64,000 nucleotides of DNA from an uncultured Lachnospiraceae bacterium (GTDB lineage Bacteria; Bacillota; Clostridia; Lachnospirales; Lachnospiraceae): contig CAJURQ010000014.1 of assembly GCA_910588955.1 (NCBI GenBank), positions 11,879 through 75,878 on the forward strand. Direction: 5' to 3'. Position numbers and translations under genes: made by a program. Position 1 is the stretch's first letter. Every line of letters starts with the position of its first letter. Below the pieces are notes generated by a model. That model saw only the letters and a list, made by a program, of their open reading frames with translations. It had not been told where the DNA came from and did not search any database. Shown here piece after piece: positions 42,712 through 51,466 of this stretch.

Positions 42712-43731
42712 ATGATTGCGGGAAGGTGGGGAAGGATGAAAAGTAAGAAACCGGGTTATGACAGATATGCGAAATACGGCTATCTATTCAGTATTCCGTT
42801 TGTGATCGCATTTTTATTGTTTTCGTTATATCCGACCGTGTATACGGCGGTGATCGGATTTACCGATCTGAAGGGTCTGGGGAAGACGGATATTCATTTC
42901 CTGACAGACGACCTTTTCAGAAACTTTAAAACGGTATTGTCGAGTCCGTCATTTCAGCTGGCGTTCCGAAATACGGTAGTCATATGGCTTGCGAATTTTA
43001 TTCCGCAGATGTTACTCGCCCTTCTGTTAGCGGCGTGGTTTACAGATAAGAGGAGTAAGGTAAAGGGACAGGGTGCGTTTAAGGTACTGCTCTATATGCC
43101 GAATATCATCACGGCGGCGACGATCGCTATCCTGTTCAGCGGATTTTTCGGGTATCCGATGGGGCCGATCAACGATCTGCTTGTGCGGTTCGGATTCATC
43201 GATGCGCCTATCGAATTATTGAGAAGTAAAACTGTGGCGAGAGGCGTTGTGATCTTTATCCAGACATGGATGTGGTACGGGTCCACCATGATTACACTGA
43301 TCTCCGGCATTCTGGGAATCAGCCCGGAGATATTCGAGTCGGCGGAGGTGGACGGTGCGAACCGCGTGCAGACTTTCTTCTACATTACAATGCCCAACAT
43401 CAAGACGATACTCCTGTTTACGCTTGTGACCAGTCTGATCGGCGGTCTGAACATGTTCGATATCCCGAGACTGTTCCAGGACGGCAAGCCGGACGACGCG
43501 ACATTGACAACCAGCCTGTTCATCTACAAGCAGGCATTCAGCGGAAGTTATATGTACAACAGGGCGGCAGCGGCGAGCATGGTTATGTTCCTGATTATCG
43601 CGGTTCTCGCGGCAATGATGTTCTTTGTTATGAGGGATAAGGACGAGGCGCAGCTCAATAAACAGATCAGACAGCAGCAGAAGGCTTACGCGAAAAAACT
43701 GAAAGCCGGAAAGGAGAATGCATCATGTTAA
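42712..43731 (+). CDS. Sugar ABC importer permease (MalF type)
   Basis: A 339-residue membrane protein with six hydrophobic segments; FSIPFVIAFLLFSLYPTVYT is TM1. The EAA loop that docks the ATPase is present as EIFESAEVDGANRVQTFFYITMPNIK. An in-frame ATG at 42736 (MKSKKPGYDRY) is an alternative start, eight residues shorter; the upstream ATG has GAAGGG nine bases away. The protein pairs with the next permease, whose gene overlaps this one by seven bases. Confidence 0.93.
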   Translation: MIAGRWGRMKSKKPGYDRYAKYGYLFSIPFVIAFLLFSLYPTVYTAVIGFTDLKGLGKTDIHFLTDDLFRNFKTVLSSPSFQLAFRNTVVIWLANFIPQMLLALLLAAWFTDKRSKVKGQGAFKVLLYMPNIITAATIAILFSGFFGYPMGPINDLLVRFGFIDAPIELLRSKTVARGVVIFIQTWMWYGSTMITLISGILGISPEIFESAEVDGANRVQTFFYITMPNIKTILLFTLVTSLIGGLNMFDIPRLFQDGKPDDATLTTSLFIYKQAFSGSYMYNRAAAASMVMFLIIAVLAAMMFFVMRDKDEAQLNKQIRQQQKAYAKKLKAGKENASC

Positions 43732-44567
43732 AGAATAAAGAAAATCGTGTAATGAAGATTGTGATTTATGTCGTATGCATCTTTCTGGCAGTTTTGAGTG
43801 TTCTGCCTTTCTGGATCATGATCGTGAACGCGACCAGATCCACGACGGAGATTCAGCAGCATGCGATCTCGCTCATCCCTTCATCTTATATGATGAACAA
43901 CGTCAAGATCCTGCTCGGCAAGAGCTTTAACCCGGCAGTCGGTTTTGCGAACTCTCTGATTATTTCCATCGGAGCGACAGCGCTGGCAATCTACTTTTCC
44001 TCGCTGACGGCATATGCGCAGGTGGCTTACAACTGGAAACTGAGAAACGCCTTTTTCAGCTTTATCATGGTCGTTATGATGATTCCGGCGCAGGTGACCA
44101 TGATCGGTTTCTATCAGATGGTTTATAAGATACATATGACGAACAGGCTGTCGATGCTGATTTTACCGGCGATTGCATCGCCGACGATGGTGTTCTTTAT
44201 GAGACAGTATTTACAGCCTACGCTCTCTATGGAGATTGTGCAGTCGGCGAGAATTGACGGTGCGAAAGAGTTCATGATCTTCAATAAGATCGTGCTGCCG
44301 ATTATGAAACCGGCAATTGCGACGCAGGCGATCTTCAGTTTCGTGGCGAGCTGGAACAACCTGTTTACACCGCTCGTACTGCTGACAGACCAGAAGAAAT
44401 ATACCATGCCTATCATGGTGAGTCTCCTGAAGGGCGATATCTATAAGACCGAGTACGGCTCAGTCTACATGGGACTGACACTGACGGTGCTGCCGCTTAT
44501 CATAGTATACCTGCTTCTGTCCAAGTATATCATAGCCGGCGTGGCGCTGGGCGGCGTAAAAGGTTAA
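43725..44567 (+). CDS. Sugar ABC importer permease (MalG type)
   Basis: A 280-residue membrane protein with six hydrophobic segments, forming the channel with the preceding permease. The EAA loop is QSARIDGAKEFMIFNKIVLPIMKPA; FSFVASWNNLFTPLVLLTD and MSLLKGDIYKTEYGSVYMGL are further CUT1-family sequence. The start overlaps the previous gene, with AAAGGAGAATGCATC as ribosome binding site. It converges on the AraC gene 30 bases downstream. Confidence 0.95.
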   Translation: MLKNKENRVMKIVIYVVCIFLAVLSVLPFWIMIVNATRSTTEIQQHAISLIPSSYMMNNVKILLGKSFNPAVGFANSLIISIGATALAIYFSSLTAYAQVAYNWKLRNAFFSFIMVVMMIPAQVTMIGFYQMVYKIHMTNRLSMLILPAIASPTMVFFMRQYLQPTLSMEIVQSARIDGAKEFMIFNKIVLPIMKPAIATQAIFSFVASWNNLFTPLVLLTDQKKYTMPIMVSLLKGDIYKTEYGSVYMGLTLTVLPLIIVYLLLSKYIIAGVALGGVKG

Positions 44568-44596
44568 TAAAGGTTTAATAAAGTATATTCAGAGAT

Positions 44597-45532
44597 TCAG
44601 ACTTCTTCGTGGCGCAGTTTGTTGCGGTATTCCGTGGGAGAACAGCTTGTGTATTTGCTGAAACACCGGTTGAAAGTAGTCAGGTTGTTAAAGCCGCTGC
44701 TAAAAGCGATTTCCGTAATGGGACGGTTCTTGTCCTCGGTGAGTAATGACTGCGCCGCCTGAATCCGTTTGTAGCACAGATAGTTGTGAAACGTCGTGTT
44801 GGTGTGCTGCTTGAACAGACGGGTAAAATGGTATTTGGAAAAGCCGATATATTCCGCCGCCTGCTCCAGCGTCAGATCGTCCGCGTAGTGGGTGTCGATG
44901 AAATTGAGCAGGTTGGAGAACAGCATATAGTTTTCCGACTGTTTGTCGGCGGTGTCCTCGATACTTTTATCCGTGTTCTGGAGATAGTGGTTGATACCTA
45001 TCGTCGCAAAAAGTTCCAACAGCACGGAGTAGATGGATATTTCCCAGAAAATCTTGTGGGAAAAATAGAGGTTAGCCATCTGCATCAGCGCATCATAAAC
45101 TTTTCGGTATATTTCGGGGCGCGAGGTGTCCGTACACAGATAAGGCTCGATAAAAGCCGGGCTCAGCGCCTTGTAATCCTGAAAGCAACGCAGCATGTCA
45201 ATATCTATGAGATAGATAAACCGCGAGCCGGAAGGCTTGCTGTAGAGCTCATGCAGCATATAAGGGGGAATGATCAGAATGTCCCCCGGGTCCAGCGTGT
45301 AAGTGCTGCTGTTAGTCGTAATAACATATTGATTTTCTGCGCAGACAATGATCTCCATGGCATTGTGGTAATGGTTCGCATAGCCTTCGGTCTGGGTATT
45401 GTACCAGATGCGCAGATGGGATTCGGCGATATAGTCAACATACTCCCTTGAACCGCTTACCGACCTTTCTTTCGAGGTCTGGTTCAGACTGCTCATAATT
45501 GAGGGGGGAGGGTAAAGTTTTTCATATTTCAC
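44597..45532 (-). CDS. AraC-family transcription regulator
   Basis: A 311-residue regulator starting at GTG 45532 after AGGAG. The N-terminal half is a cupin-like ligand domain (NHYHNAMEIIVCAENQYVI, LDPGDILIIPPYMLHELYS). The C-terminal two helix-turn-helix motifs are LTLEQAAEYIGFSKYHFTRLFKQ and RPITEIAFSSGFNNLTTFNRCFSKYTSCSP. It lies between the sugar importer genes and the divergently read GH3 gene and probably controls both in response to the imported sugar (inference). Confidence 0.95.
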   Translation of the reverse strand: MKYEKLYPPPSIMSSLNQTSKERSVSGSREYVDYIAESHLRIWYNTQTEGYANHYHNAMEIIVCAENQYVITTNSSTYTLDPGDILIIPPYMLHELYSKPSGSRFIYLIDIDMLRCFQDYKALSPAFIEPYLCTDTSRPEIYRKVYDALMQMANLYFSHKIFWEISIYSVLLELFATIGINHYLQNTDKSIEDTADKQSENYMLFSNLLNFIDTHYADDLTLEQAAEYIGFSKYHFTRLFKQHTNTTFHNYLCYKRIQAAQSLLTEDKNRPITEIAFSSGFNNLTTFNRCFSKYTSCSPTEYRNKLRHEEV

Positions 45533-45616
45533 TTGATTTACTCCTGTTATTCATAGGATTGATGTGGTATGATTGCGTCATATCTCACAAGCGGTAAAGC
45601 TTGGCGATGCCGGGCG

Positions 45617-45632
45617 CAAGCCGTCTGGCTTG
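45617..45632. promoter_or_regulatory. Possible operator in the araC-GH3 divergent region
   Basis: CAAGCC-GTCT-GGCTTG is a perfect palindrome, seven bases before a TATACT (45640-45645) that lacks a good -35 box. Activator dependence of the GH3 promoter is suggested by this layout only. Confidence 0.35.
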
Positions 45633-45731
45633 TGTCTATTATACTCCATAGGGGAAAAAGTCGCAACCGGGCGATTTCTTTCAGAGGAGCCAGAGCACGG
45701 GAAAACCGGGCGGAAAGGATGAAAATAGCAT

Positions 45732-47843
45732 ATGACGAGAGAACAGGCAAGACGCAAGGCAGAGGAATTGGTGGGGCAGATGACTGTGGAGGAGAGGGCT
45801 TCCCAGCTCCGCTACGACGCGCCGGCGATCGAGAGACTCGGCGTGCCGGCATATAACTGGTGGGGTGAGGCGCTGCACGGCGTGGCGAGGGCGGGTGTGG
45901 CGACAAGCTTTCCGCAGGCGGTCGGCATGGCGGCGACCTTTGACACGGAATTGATACATAGCGCCGGGGACGTGGCTTCAACAGAGGGCAGGGCGAAATA
46001 CAATGCGTACTCGGCGGAAAACGACAGAGACATCTATAAAGGGCTGACGTTCTGGTCGCCCAATGTGAATATATTCAGGGATCCCAGATGGGGCAGGGGA
46101 CAGGAGACATACGGGGAGGACCCTTATCTGACTTCCAGACTGGGCGTGGCTTATGTGGAGGGACTGCAGGGTGACGACAAGGATGTGTTGAAATCTGCGG
46201 CGTGCGCCAAGCATTTTGCGGTGCATTCGGGACCCGAGGCGGTGCGTCACGAGTTCAACGCCGTCGCCACAAAGAAGGATATGGCGGAGACCTATCTGCC
46301 CGCCTTTAAGGCATGTGTGCAGGAGGCAGGGGTGGAAGCTGTGATGGGTGCCTACAACCGGACCAACGGGGAGCCGTGCTGCGGCAGCAAGACGCTGATG
46401 CAGGATATTCTCCGTGACGAATGGAAATTTGAGGGGCATTACGTGTCAGACTGCTGGGCGATCAAGGACTTTCACGAGAGACATATGGTGACGCACACCA
46501 TGGAGGAGTCGGCGGCGCTGGCATTAAAGAGTGGCTGCGACATCAACTGCGGCGTGACTTATCTCTATCTGCTGAAAGCCTTGGAACAGGGGCTGGTGAC
46601 GGAGGAGGAGATCACGGAGGCGGCGGTGCGCGCGTTCACCACGAGATACCTGCTGGGGCTGTTTGACGGGAGCAAGTACGACGACATTCCTTATGAAAAG
46701 GTGGAGTGCGAGGCGCATCTGGAGGTGGCGCAGCAGCTCACCAGAGAGTCGGTGGTGCTCCTGAAAAATGACGGCGTTCTTCCGCTCAATGCTTCGGGGG
46801 GACAGACCATCGGCGTGATCGGACCGAATGCCGACAGCAGGGAGGCTCTGGTCGGAAATTATCACGGAACTTCGTCCCGATACATTACGGTTTTAGAGGG
46901 AATACAGGATAAAGTCGGACGCGATGGGAGAGTTTTATATTCGGAAGGTTCCCATCTATTTAAAGACCGCGTGGAGAATCTGGCGTGGGAGAACGACCGC
47001 GTCGCGGAGGCGGTGATCGTGGCGAAACACAGCGATGTGGTGGTGCTCTGCGTGGGACTGAACGAGACGCTGGAGGGGGAAGAGGGCGATACGGGCAACA
47101 GCTATGCGTCCGGCGATAAGAACGACCTGCTTCTGCCCGAGCCGCAGAGAAAGCTGATGGAGGCGGTGTTTGCCGTAGGTAAGCCCGTGGTTGTCTGCCT
47201 GATGGCGGGAAGCGCAATCGACCTCTCCGAAGCGCAGGAGAAGGCTGCTGCTGTCCTGCAGCTCTGGTATCCCGGCGCGAGGGGCGGAAAGGCGGTGGCG
47301 GACATTCTGTTCGGGGAGTGCTCCCCGTCCGGCAAGCTGCCCGTGACCTTTTACCGCACGTTGGAGGAGCTGCCGGCATTTGAGGATTACACCATGAAGG
47401 GGAGAACCTACCGCTATATGGAGCAGGAGGCGCTCTATCCGTTTGGGTACGGGCTGACCTACGGCGATGTGCAGGTGGAAAAGGCGGAAATTGTTCGGAC
47501 GGATGAGGGGACAGGCGATACGACCGTGCATGTGACGGTGAAAAACGCGGGAACTGCCGCGACGGGTGATGTGGTTCAGATTTACGTGAAAGACCTGAAG
47601 TCACCCTTCGCCGTGCCGAATCACAGCCTCTGCGCGTTTGCGAGAGTCTTTCTCAAAGCGGGAGAGAGCACGGAGATGGATATGACCGTTTCCGGCAATG
47701 CTTTTCTTGCGGTAAATGAGGACGGCGCCTTTGTCAAGGGCGGCGGCAGTTATGTGCTCTATGTGGGCACCGGGCAGCCTGACAAACGGACGGAGTCACT
47801 TTCCGGGAAGAAATGTGTGGAAGTGCCAGTTACATTTTCTTGA
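45732..47843 (+). CDS. Glycoside hydrolase family 3 beta-glycosidase (beta-xylosidase/glucosidase type)
   Basis: A 703-residue protein without signal peptide, so intracellular. The N-terminal barrel has PAYNWWGEALHGVARAG, RDPRWGRGQETYGEDPYLTS, CAKHFAVHSGPE and the nucleophile Asp240 in YVSDCWAIKDF. The alpha/beta sandwich (VVLLKNDGVLPL, VIGPNADSREALVGNYHG) and a C-terminal FN3-like domain (VTVKNAGTAATGDVVQIYVK) follow. The NWWGEALHGV and RDPRWGRGQE sequences fit the beta-xylosidase branch of GH3, but glucosidase activity is possible. It likely cleaves oligosaccharides brought in by the neighbouring importer. ATG at 45732 follows GGAAAGGATG. Confidence 0.93.
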   Translation: MTREQARRKAEELVGQMTVEERASQLRYDAPAIERLGVPAYNWWGEALHGVARAGVATSFPQAVGMAATFDTELIHSAGDVASTEGRAKYNAYSAENDRDIYKGLTFWSPNVNIFRDPRWGRGQETYGEDPYLTSRLGVAYVEGLQGDDKDVLKSAACAKHFAVHSGPEAVRHEFNAVATKKDMAETYLPAFKACVQEAGVEAVMGAYNRTNGEPCCGSKTLMQDILRDEWKFEGHYVSDCWAIKDFHERHMVTHTMEESAALALKSGCDINCGVTYLYLLKALEQGLVTEEEITEAAVRAFTTRYLLGLFDGSKYDDIPYEKVECEAHLEVAQQLTRESVVLLKNDGVLPLNASGGQTIGVIGPNADSREALVGNYHGTSSRYITVLEGIQDKVGRDGRVLYSEGSHLFKDRVENLAWENDRVAEAVIVAKHSDVVVLCVGLNETLEGEEGDTGNSYASGDKNDLLLPEPQRKLMEAVFAVGKPVVVCLMAGSAIDLSEAQEKAAAVLQLWYPGARGGKAVADILFGECSPSGKLPVTFYRTLEELPAFEDYTMKGRTYRYMEQEALYPFGYGLTYGDVQVEKAEIVRTDEGTGDTTVHVTVKNAGTAATGDVVQIYVKDLKSPFAVPNHSLCAFARVFLKAGESTEMDMTVSGNAFLAVNEDGAFVKGGGSYVLYVGTGQPDKRTESLSGKKCVEVPVTFS

Positions 47844-47863
47844 GGGGGATATACACATAAAGG

Positions 47864-47912
47864 CAGGGTGTCCCGCACCGCGTATGGATTTGCGTGGTGC
47901 GGGACACTCTGC
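47864..47912 (+). terminator. Strong hairpin after the GH3 gene
   Basis: GCAGGGTGTCCCGCACC pairs with GGTGCGGGACACTCTGC (17 positions, one G-T pair), loop 15 bases. The following T-run is weak (GTATAGGTTT), so termination may be partial. Confidence 0.72.
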
Positions 47913-47924
47913 GTATAGGTTTCC

Positions 47925-47953
47925 TTGACAAAATGTCCTAAGTTGCATATTCT
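47925..47953 (+). promoter_or_regulatory. cysE promoter
   Basis: TTGACA (47925-47930), 17-bp spacer, TATTCT (47948-47953), 54 bases before cysE. No S-box or T-box fits in the short leader. Confidence 0.72.
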
Positions 47954-48007
47954 ATTTATGGTAGAAATTTCTTGCAGGACGGCATTTATTATAGAAGGAG
48001 CGGTTAC

Positions 48008-48676
48008 ATGGGCTTTATCGGAAATATAAAGGAGGAGATTCGCATTATACGCGAGCGTGATCCGGCGATTCACTCCAATATGGAAGTTTTCCTCTATCCC
48101 AGTTTTAAGGTGATGTGCTATTACCGGCTGGCGCACAGGCTGTATCTGAGCCATCACTATTTCTGGGCGAGGTGGGTTTCCCAGAAGGGTGCACGCAGGA
48201 CGGGTATCGAGATTCACCCGGGCGCACAGATCGGCAAAGGGTTTTTCATTGACCACGGCAACGGCGTCATTATCGGGGAAACCACGGTGATAGGCGACAA
48301 CGTGACGCTCTATCAGGGCGTGACCCTCGGCGGAACGGGCAAGGAACAGGGAAAAAGACACCCGACCATCGGGAACAACGTCATGATCAGCACCGGCGCG
48401 AAGGTGCTTGGTTCCTTTAAAATCGGGGATAATAGTAAAATCGGGGCAGGAAGCGTGGTGCTCAACGAGGTGCCGCCTAATTCTACGGTGGTGGGCGTGC
48501 CCGGGCGCGTGGTCAAGCGCGATAACATGGCGCTGCCGCAGGAGGAATTGGACCAGACCCATCTGCCAGACCCGGTGCGGGAGGATATCATGGGCTTACA
48601 GCGGGCGAATGCGGAGCTGACGAACCGGCTGCTTGATCTGGAGCAGGAGATGAAGAATATGAGGCGGGAAAAATAA
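48008..48676 (+). CDS. cysE: Serine O-acetyltransferase
   Basis: Acetylates serine to O-acetylserine for cysteine synthesis. About 222 residues from ATG 48008 (AGAAGGAGCGGTTAC before it); the upstream in-frame start at 47972 lies close to the promoter and gives no homologous sequence. A short helical N-terminal part (RIIRERDPAIHSNMEVFLYPSFK) precedes the left-handed beta-helix with hexapeptide repeats: GIEIHPGAQIGKGFFIDHGNG, VIGETTVIGDNVTLYQGVTLGG, and SKIGAGSVVLNEVPPNSTVVGVPGRVV. His in the DHGNGV segment is the usual catalytic base. cysS follows, linking cysteine supply and charging. Confidence 0.95.
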   Translation: MGFIGNIKEEIRIIRERDPAIHSNMEVFLYPSFKVMCYYRLAHRLYLSHHYFWARWVSQKGARRTGIEIHPGAQIGKGFFIDHGNGVIIGETTVIGDNVTLYQGVTLGGTGKEQGKRHPTIGNNVMISTGAKVLGSFKIGDNSKIGAGSVVLNEVPPNSTVVGVPGRVVKRDNMALPQEELDQTHLPDPVREDIMGLQRANAELTNRLLDLEQEMKNMRREK

Positions 48677-48681
48677 TTGAG

Positions 48682-48748
48682 CCAAGGGTCTGCTTATGGA
48701 TTATACAACATACACAATGTATCAATGACAAAGAGGCGTTTCGTAATT
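48682..48748. repeat. Element D, single arm
   Basis: 67 bases beginning CCAAGGGTCTGCTTATGGAT and ending GTTTCGTAATT. The same 67-base span is present in reverse complement at 62949-63015 as the left arm of the full element: the first 30 bases differ at one position, the middle varies, and the end matches except one base. It sits between cysE and cysS. Confidence 0.75.
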
Positions 48749-48768
48749 CTAGTTCGGAAGGAGAAAAA

Positions 48769-50178
48769 ATGAAAGTATATAATACATTATCGGGAAAGAA
48801 AGAGGAGTTTGTGCCCTTGGAGGAGGGGAAGGTCAGCATGTATGTGTGCGGACCTACGGTCTACAACCTGATTCATATTGGCAATGCGAGACCGATGATC
48901 GTGTTTGACACGGTACGCCGCTATATGGAGCACAGGGGCTATGACGTCAATTACGTGTCAAACTTCACGGATGTGGACGACAAGATCATCAAGAAGGCGA
49001 ATGAGGAGGGCACAGACCCTTCCGTGATTTCGGAGCGATATATCGCGGAGTGCAAGAAGGATATGGAGGCGCTGCATGTGAAGCCCGCCACCACGCACCC
49101 CAAGGCGACCTGCGAGATCGACGGCATGATCGAGATGATCCAGACGCTGATCGACAAGGGACACGCCTATGTGGCGGAGGACGGCACCGTCTATTTCAAG
49201 ACGAGAAGTTTCCCGGGCTACGGCAAGCTTTCCCACAAGAATCTGGACGATCTGCGCAGCGGCGGGCGTTCCCTTCTGGTGTCCGGGGAGGAGCAGAAAC
49301 AGGATCCGCTGGACTTTGTGCTCTGGAAACCGAAGAAGGAGGGAGAGCCTTTCTGGGAGTCGCCGTGGTGTGAGGGAAGACCGGGCTGGCATATCGAGTG
49401 CTCTGTGATGAGCAAGAAGTATCTGGGTGAGGAGATAGACATTCACGCGGGCGGCGAGGATCTGATTTTCCCCCACCACGAGAATGAGATCGCCCAGTCG
49501 GAGGCGGCGAATGGCAAACCCTTTGCCAAATACTGGATGCACAACGGGTTCTTAAATATTGACAATAAAAAAATGTCCAAGTCCCTCGGCAATTTCTTTA
49601 CGGTGCGGGACATCAGCGAGAAGTATGACCTGCAGGTGCTGCGGTTCTTCATGCTCTCCGCCCATTACAGAAGCCCCTTAAATTTCAGCGCGGAGCTGAT
49701 GGAGGCAGCGAAGAACGGTCTGGAGCGGATTGTGACCTGCGTGTCGAACTTAAACTTCCTTCTGGAAAAGGCGCAGACGCAGGAGCTGGGCGCAGACGAG
49801 GAGAAAGCGCTTGTGCAGGCAAAGGAGTATGTGACAAAGTTTGACGAGGCGATGGACGACGATTTCAATACGGCGGACGCTATCTCCGCGATTTTTGAGC
49901 TGGTGAAATTCGCCAACACGTCCGTGGGAGAGGGCGCAAGTGCGGCGTTTATCCGCGCGCTGAAAGACGAGATCGTGGATCTTATGGATATCTGCGGGCT
50001 TACGGCAGAGCGTCGGCAGGAGATATTAGACTCGGAGATCGAGTCGCTGATTCAGGAGAGACAGGACGCCAGAAAGGCGAAGAACTTTGCAAGGGCGGAC
50101 GAGATCCGGGATCTCCTTGCGGAAAAAGGCATTGTACTGGAAGATACGCGCGAGGGAGTCAAATGGAAGAGAGCATAA
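48769..50178 (+). CDS. cysS: Cysteinyl-tRNA synthetase
   Basis: Class I synthetase charging tRNA-Cys; 469 residues. The zinc site and ATP motif are at the N-terminus: YVCGPTVYNLIHIGNARP (HIGN version of HIGH). CSVMSKKYLGEEIDIHAGG and DLIFPHHENEIAQSEAANGK supply further zinc ligands, and KMSKSLGNF is the KMSKS loop. The C-terminal helical domain ends with RKAKNFARADEIRDLLAEKG, typical of the family. ATG at 48769 follows GGAAGGAGAAAAA. The mrnC gene overlaps its end by 16 bases. Confidence 0.98.
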   Translation: MKVYNTLSGKKEEFVPLEEGKVSMYVCGPTVYNLIHIGNARPMIVFDTVRRYMEHRGYDVNYVSNFTDVDDKIIKKANEEGTDPSVISERYIAECKKDMEALHVKPATTHPKATCEIDGMIEMIQTLIDKGHAYVAEDGTVYFKTRSFPGYGKLSHKNLDDLRSGGRSLLVSGEEQKQDPLDFVLWKPKKEGEPFWESPWCEGRPGWHIECSVMSKKYLGEEIDIHAGGEDLIFPHHENEIAQSEAANGKPFAKYWMHNGFLNIDNKKMSKSLGNFFTVRDISEKYDLQVLRFFMLSAHYRSPLNFSAELMEAAKNGLERIVTCVSNLNFLLEKAQTQELGADEEKALVQAKEYVTKFDEAMDDDFNTADAISAIFELVKFANTSVGEGASAAFIRALKDEIVDLMDICGLTAERRQEILDSEIESLIQERQDARKAKNFARADEIRDLLAEKGIVLEDTREGVKWKRA

Positions 50179-50603
50179 CGATACTCGAGGCGATCAAGCG
50201 GGATTTTGCCTGCGGGGAGATTGACATACGCACCTACTCGCCGCTGACGCTCGCCTATATCGGGGATGCGGTCTACGATCTGGTGATCCGCACCGTGGTG
50301 GTGGAGCGGGGCAATACCTCTGCCAACAAACTGCATCATAAGACAGTCGCCTATGTGAACGCGCGGGTGCAGGCACGGATGATCGAGGCGCTGATGGAGG
50401 AACTGACCGAGGAAGAGCAGATGGTCTATAAGCGCGGGCGGAACGCCAAATCCTACACCACCGCGAAAAACGCCACGGTCATCGAGTACCGCAAGGCGAC
50501 GGGGTTTGAGGCGCTGTGCGGGTATCTGTATCTGACCGGAAAGCAGGAGCGGATGCTTGCGCTTGTGAAAAGGGCAGTGGAGCTGGTCGGGATGGAACTC
50601 TAG
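50163..50603 (+). CDS. mrnC: Mini-ribonuclease III
   Basis: A 146-residue RNase III-like protein without a dsRNA-binding domain; in Firmicutes it trims 23S rRNA ends. SPLTLAYIGDAVYDLVIRT contains the catalytic acidic cluster (GDAVYD), RGNTSANKLHHKTVAYVNA is highly conserved, and KRGRNAKSYTTAKNATVIEYRKATGFEALCGYLYL carries the second acidic site. It overlaps cysS by 16 bases, with CGAGGGAG as ribosome binding site in the cysS end. The cysS-mrnC-rlmB order is usual in Firmicutes. Confidence 0.96.
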   Translation: MEESITILEAIKRDFACGEIDIRTYSPLTLAYIGDAVYDLVIRTVVVERGNTSANKLHHKTVAYVNARVQARMIEALMEELTEEEQMVYKRGRNAKSYTTAKNATVIEYRKATGFEALCGYLYLTGKQERMLALVKRAVELVGMEL

Positions 50604-50640
50604 GCGCTATGCGAAGCGCGGGTTTGTGAGTCTGAACAGC
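50603..50640 (+). repeat. Fragment related to element C
   Basis: GGCGCTATGCGAAGCGCGGGTTTGTGAGT resembles the end of element C copy 2 (GCGCGAAAGCGCGGGTTTGCGAGT). It includes a GCG-NA-GC mini-hairpin. It lies directly after the mrnC stop. Confidence 0.55.
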
Positions 50641-50725
50641 CGCGCGGAGTGCGAGGGTGCGTTTCTGTATAGAACACGAAAGAAAAAAATCGGCTGCAAA
50701 TATAGGAAGAGAGGTTTGCATAACT

Positions 50726-51466
50726 TTGGAAGAAAATACAGGAATCATAGAGGGCAGAAACGCCGTGATCGAAGCATTCCGGGCGGGGCGTACCATAGAC
50801 AGGCTCTATGTGCTGGACGGCTGCAAGGACGGACCGGTCATGACTATCAAACGGGAGGCGTCCAAGCAGGGTACGCCAATCAAATATGTGACGAAGGAGC
50901 GGCTTGACCAGATGTCCGAGACCGGCAGGCATCAGGGCGTGATCGCGGCAGCGGCGGCTTACGGATACGCGGAAGTTTCCGATATATTGCAGAAGGCGAA
51001 GGACAAGGGGGAGGCGCCCTTTGTTTTGCTTTTGGACGGAATCGAGGATCCGCACAATCTGGGGGCGATCATCCGCACGGCGAATCAGGCGGGCGCGCAC
51101 GGCGTCATTATTCCGAAAAATCGTGCCGTGGGGCTGACGGCAACAGTGGCGAAGGCATCCGCGGGCGCGCTGAACTATACGCCGGTGGCGAAGGTGACCA
51201 ATCTGGGGCAGACCATCGAGGAGCTGAAAAAGGACGGGCTCTGGTTTGTCTGCGCGGATATGGGCGGCACATCCATGTATGAATTAAATTTGAAGGGACC
51301 GATCGGGCTGGTGATCGGCGCGGAGGGAGACGGCGTGAGCCGCCTTGTCAGAGAAAAATGTGATATGATCGCGCAGATTCCCATGAGGGGAGATATTGAT
51401 TCCCTGAACGCCTCTGTGGCGGCGGGGATTCTGGCTTATGAGATTGTCAGGCAGAGATTGCAATGA
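50726..51466 (+). CDS. rlmB: 23S rRNA (guanosine-2'-O-)-methyltransferase, TrmH family
   Basis: SPOUT-class RNA methyltransferase of about 246 residues. The N-terminal L30e-like domain begins GIIEGRNAVIEAFRAGRTID and includes MSETGRHQGVIAAAAAYGY. The SPOUT domain carries motif 1 LDGIEDPHNLGAIIRTANQAG, motif 2 LVIGAEGDGVSRLV and motif 3 IPMRGDIDSLNASVAAGI, forming the knotted SAM site. TTG at 50726 is chosen as start, just before the conserved segment and 11 bases after GAGAGG; an upstream in-frame ATG at 50657 would add residues from the repeat region. The next gene starts within its stop codon (ATGA overlap). Confidence 0.92.
   Translation: MEENTGIIEGRNAVIEAFRAGRTIDRLYVLDGCKDGPVMTIKREASKQGTPIKYVTKERLDQMSETGRHQGVIAAAAAYGYAEVSDILQKAKDKGEAPFVLLLDGIEDPHNLGAIIRTANQAGAHGVIIPKNRAVGLTATVAKASAGALNYTPVAKVTNLGQTIEELKKDGLWFVCADMGGTSMYELNLKGPIGLVIGAEGDGVSRLVREKCDMIAQIPMRGDIDSLNASVAAGILAYEIVRQRLQ

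Noticed and set aside
48677..48768. T-box or cysteine-responsive leader before cysS
   Set aside because: The gap is only 92 bases, contains element D, and lacks the T-box consensus and an antiterminator.
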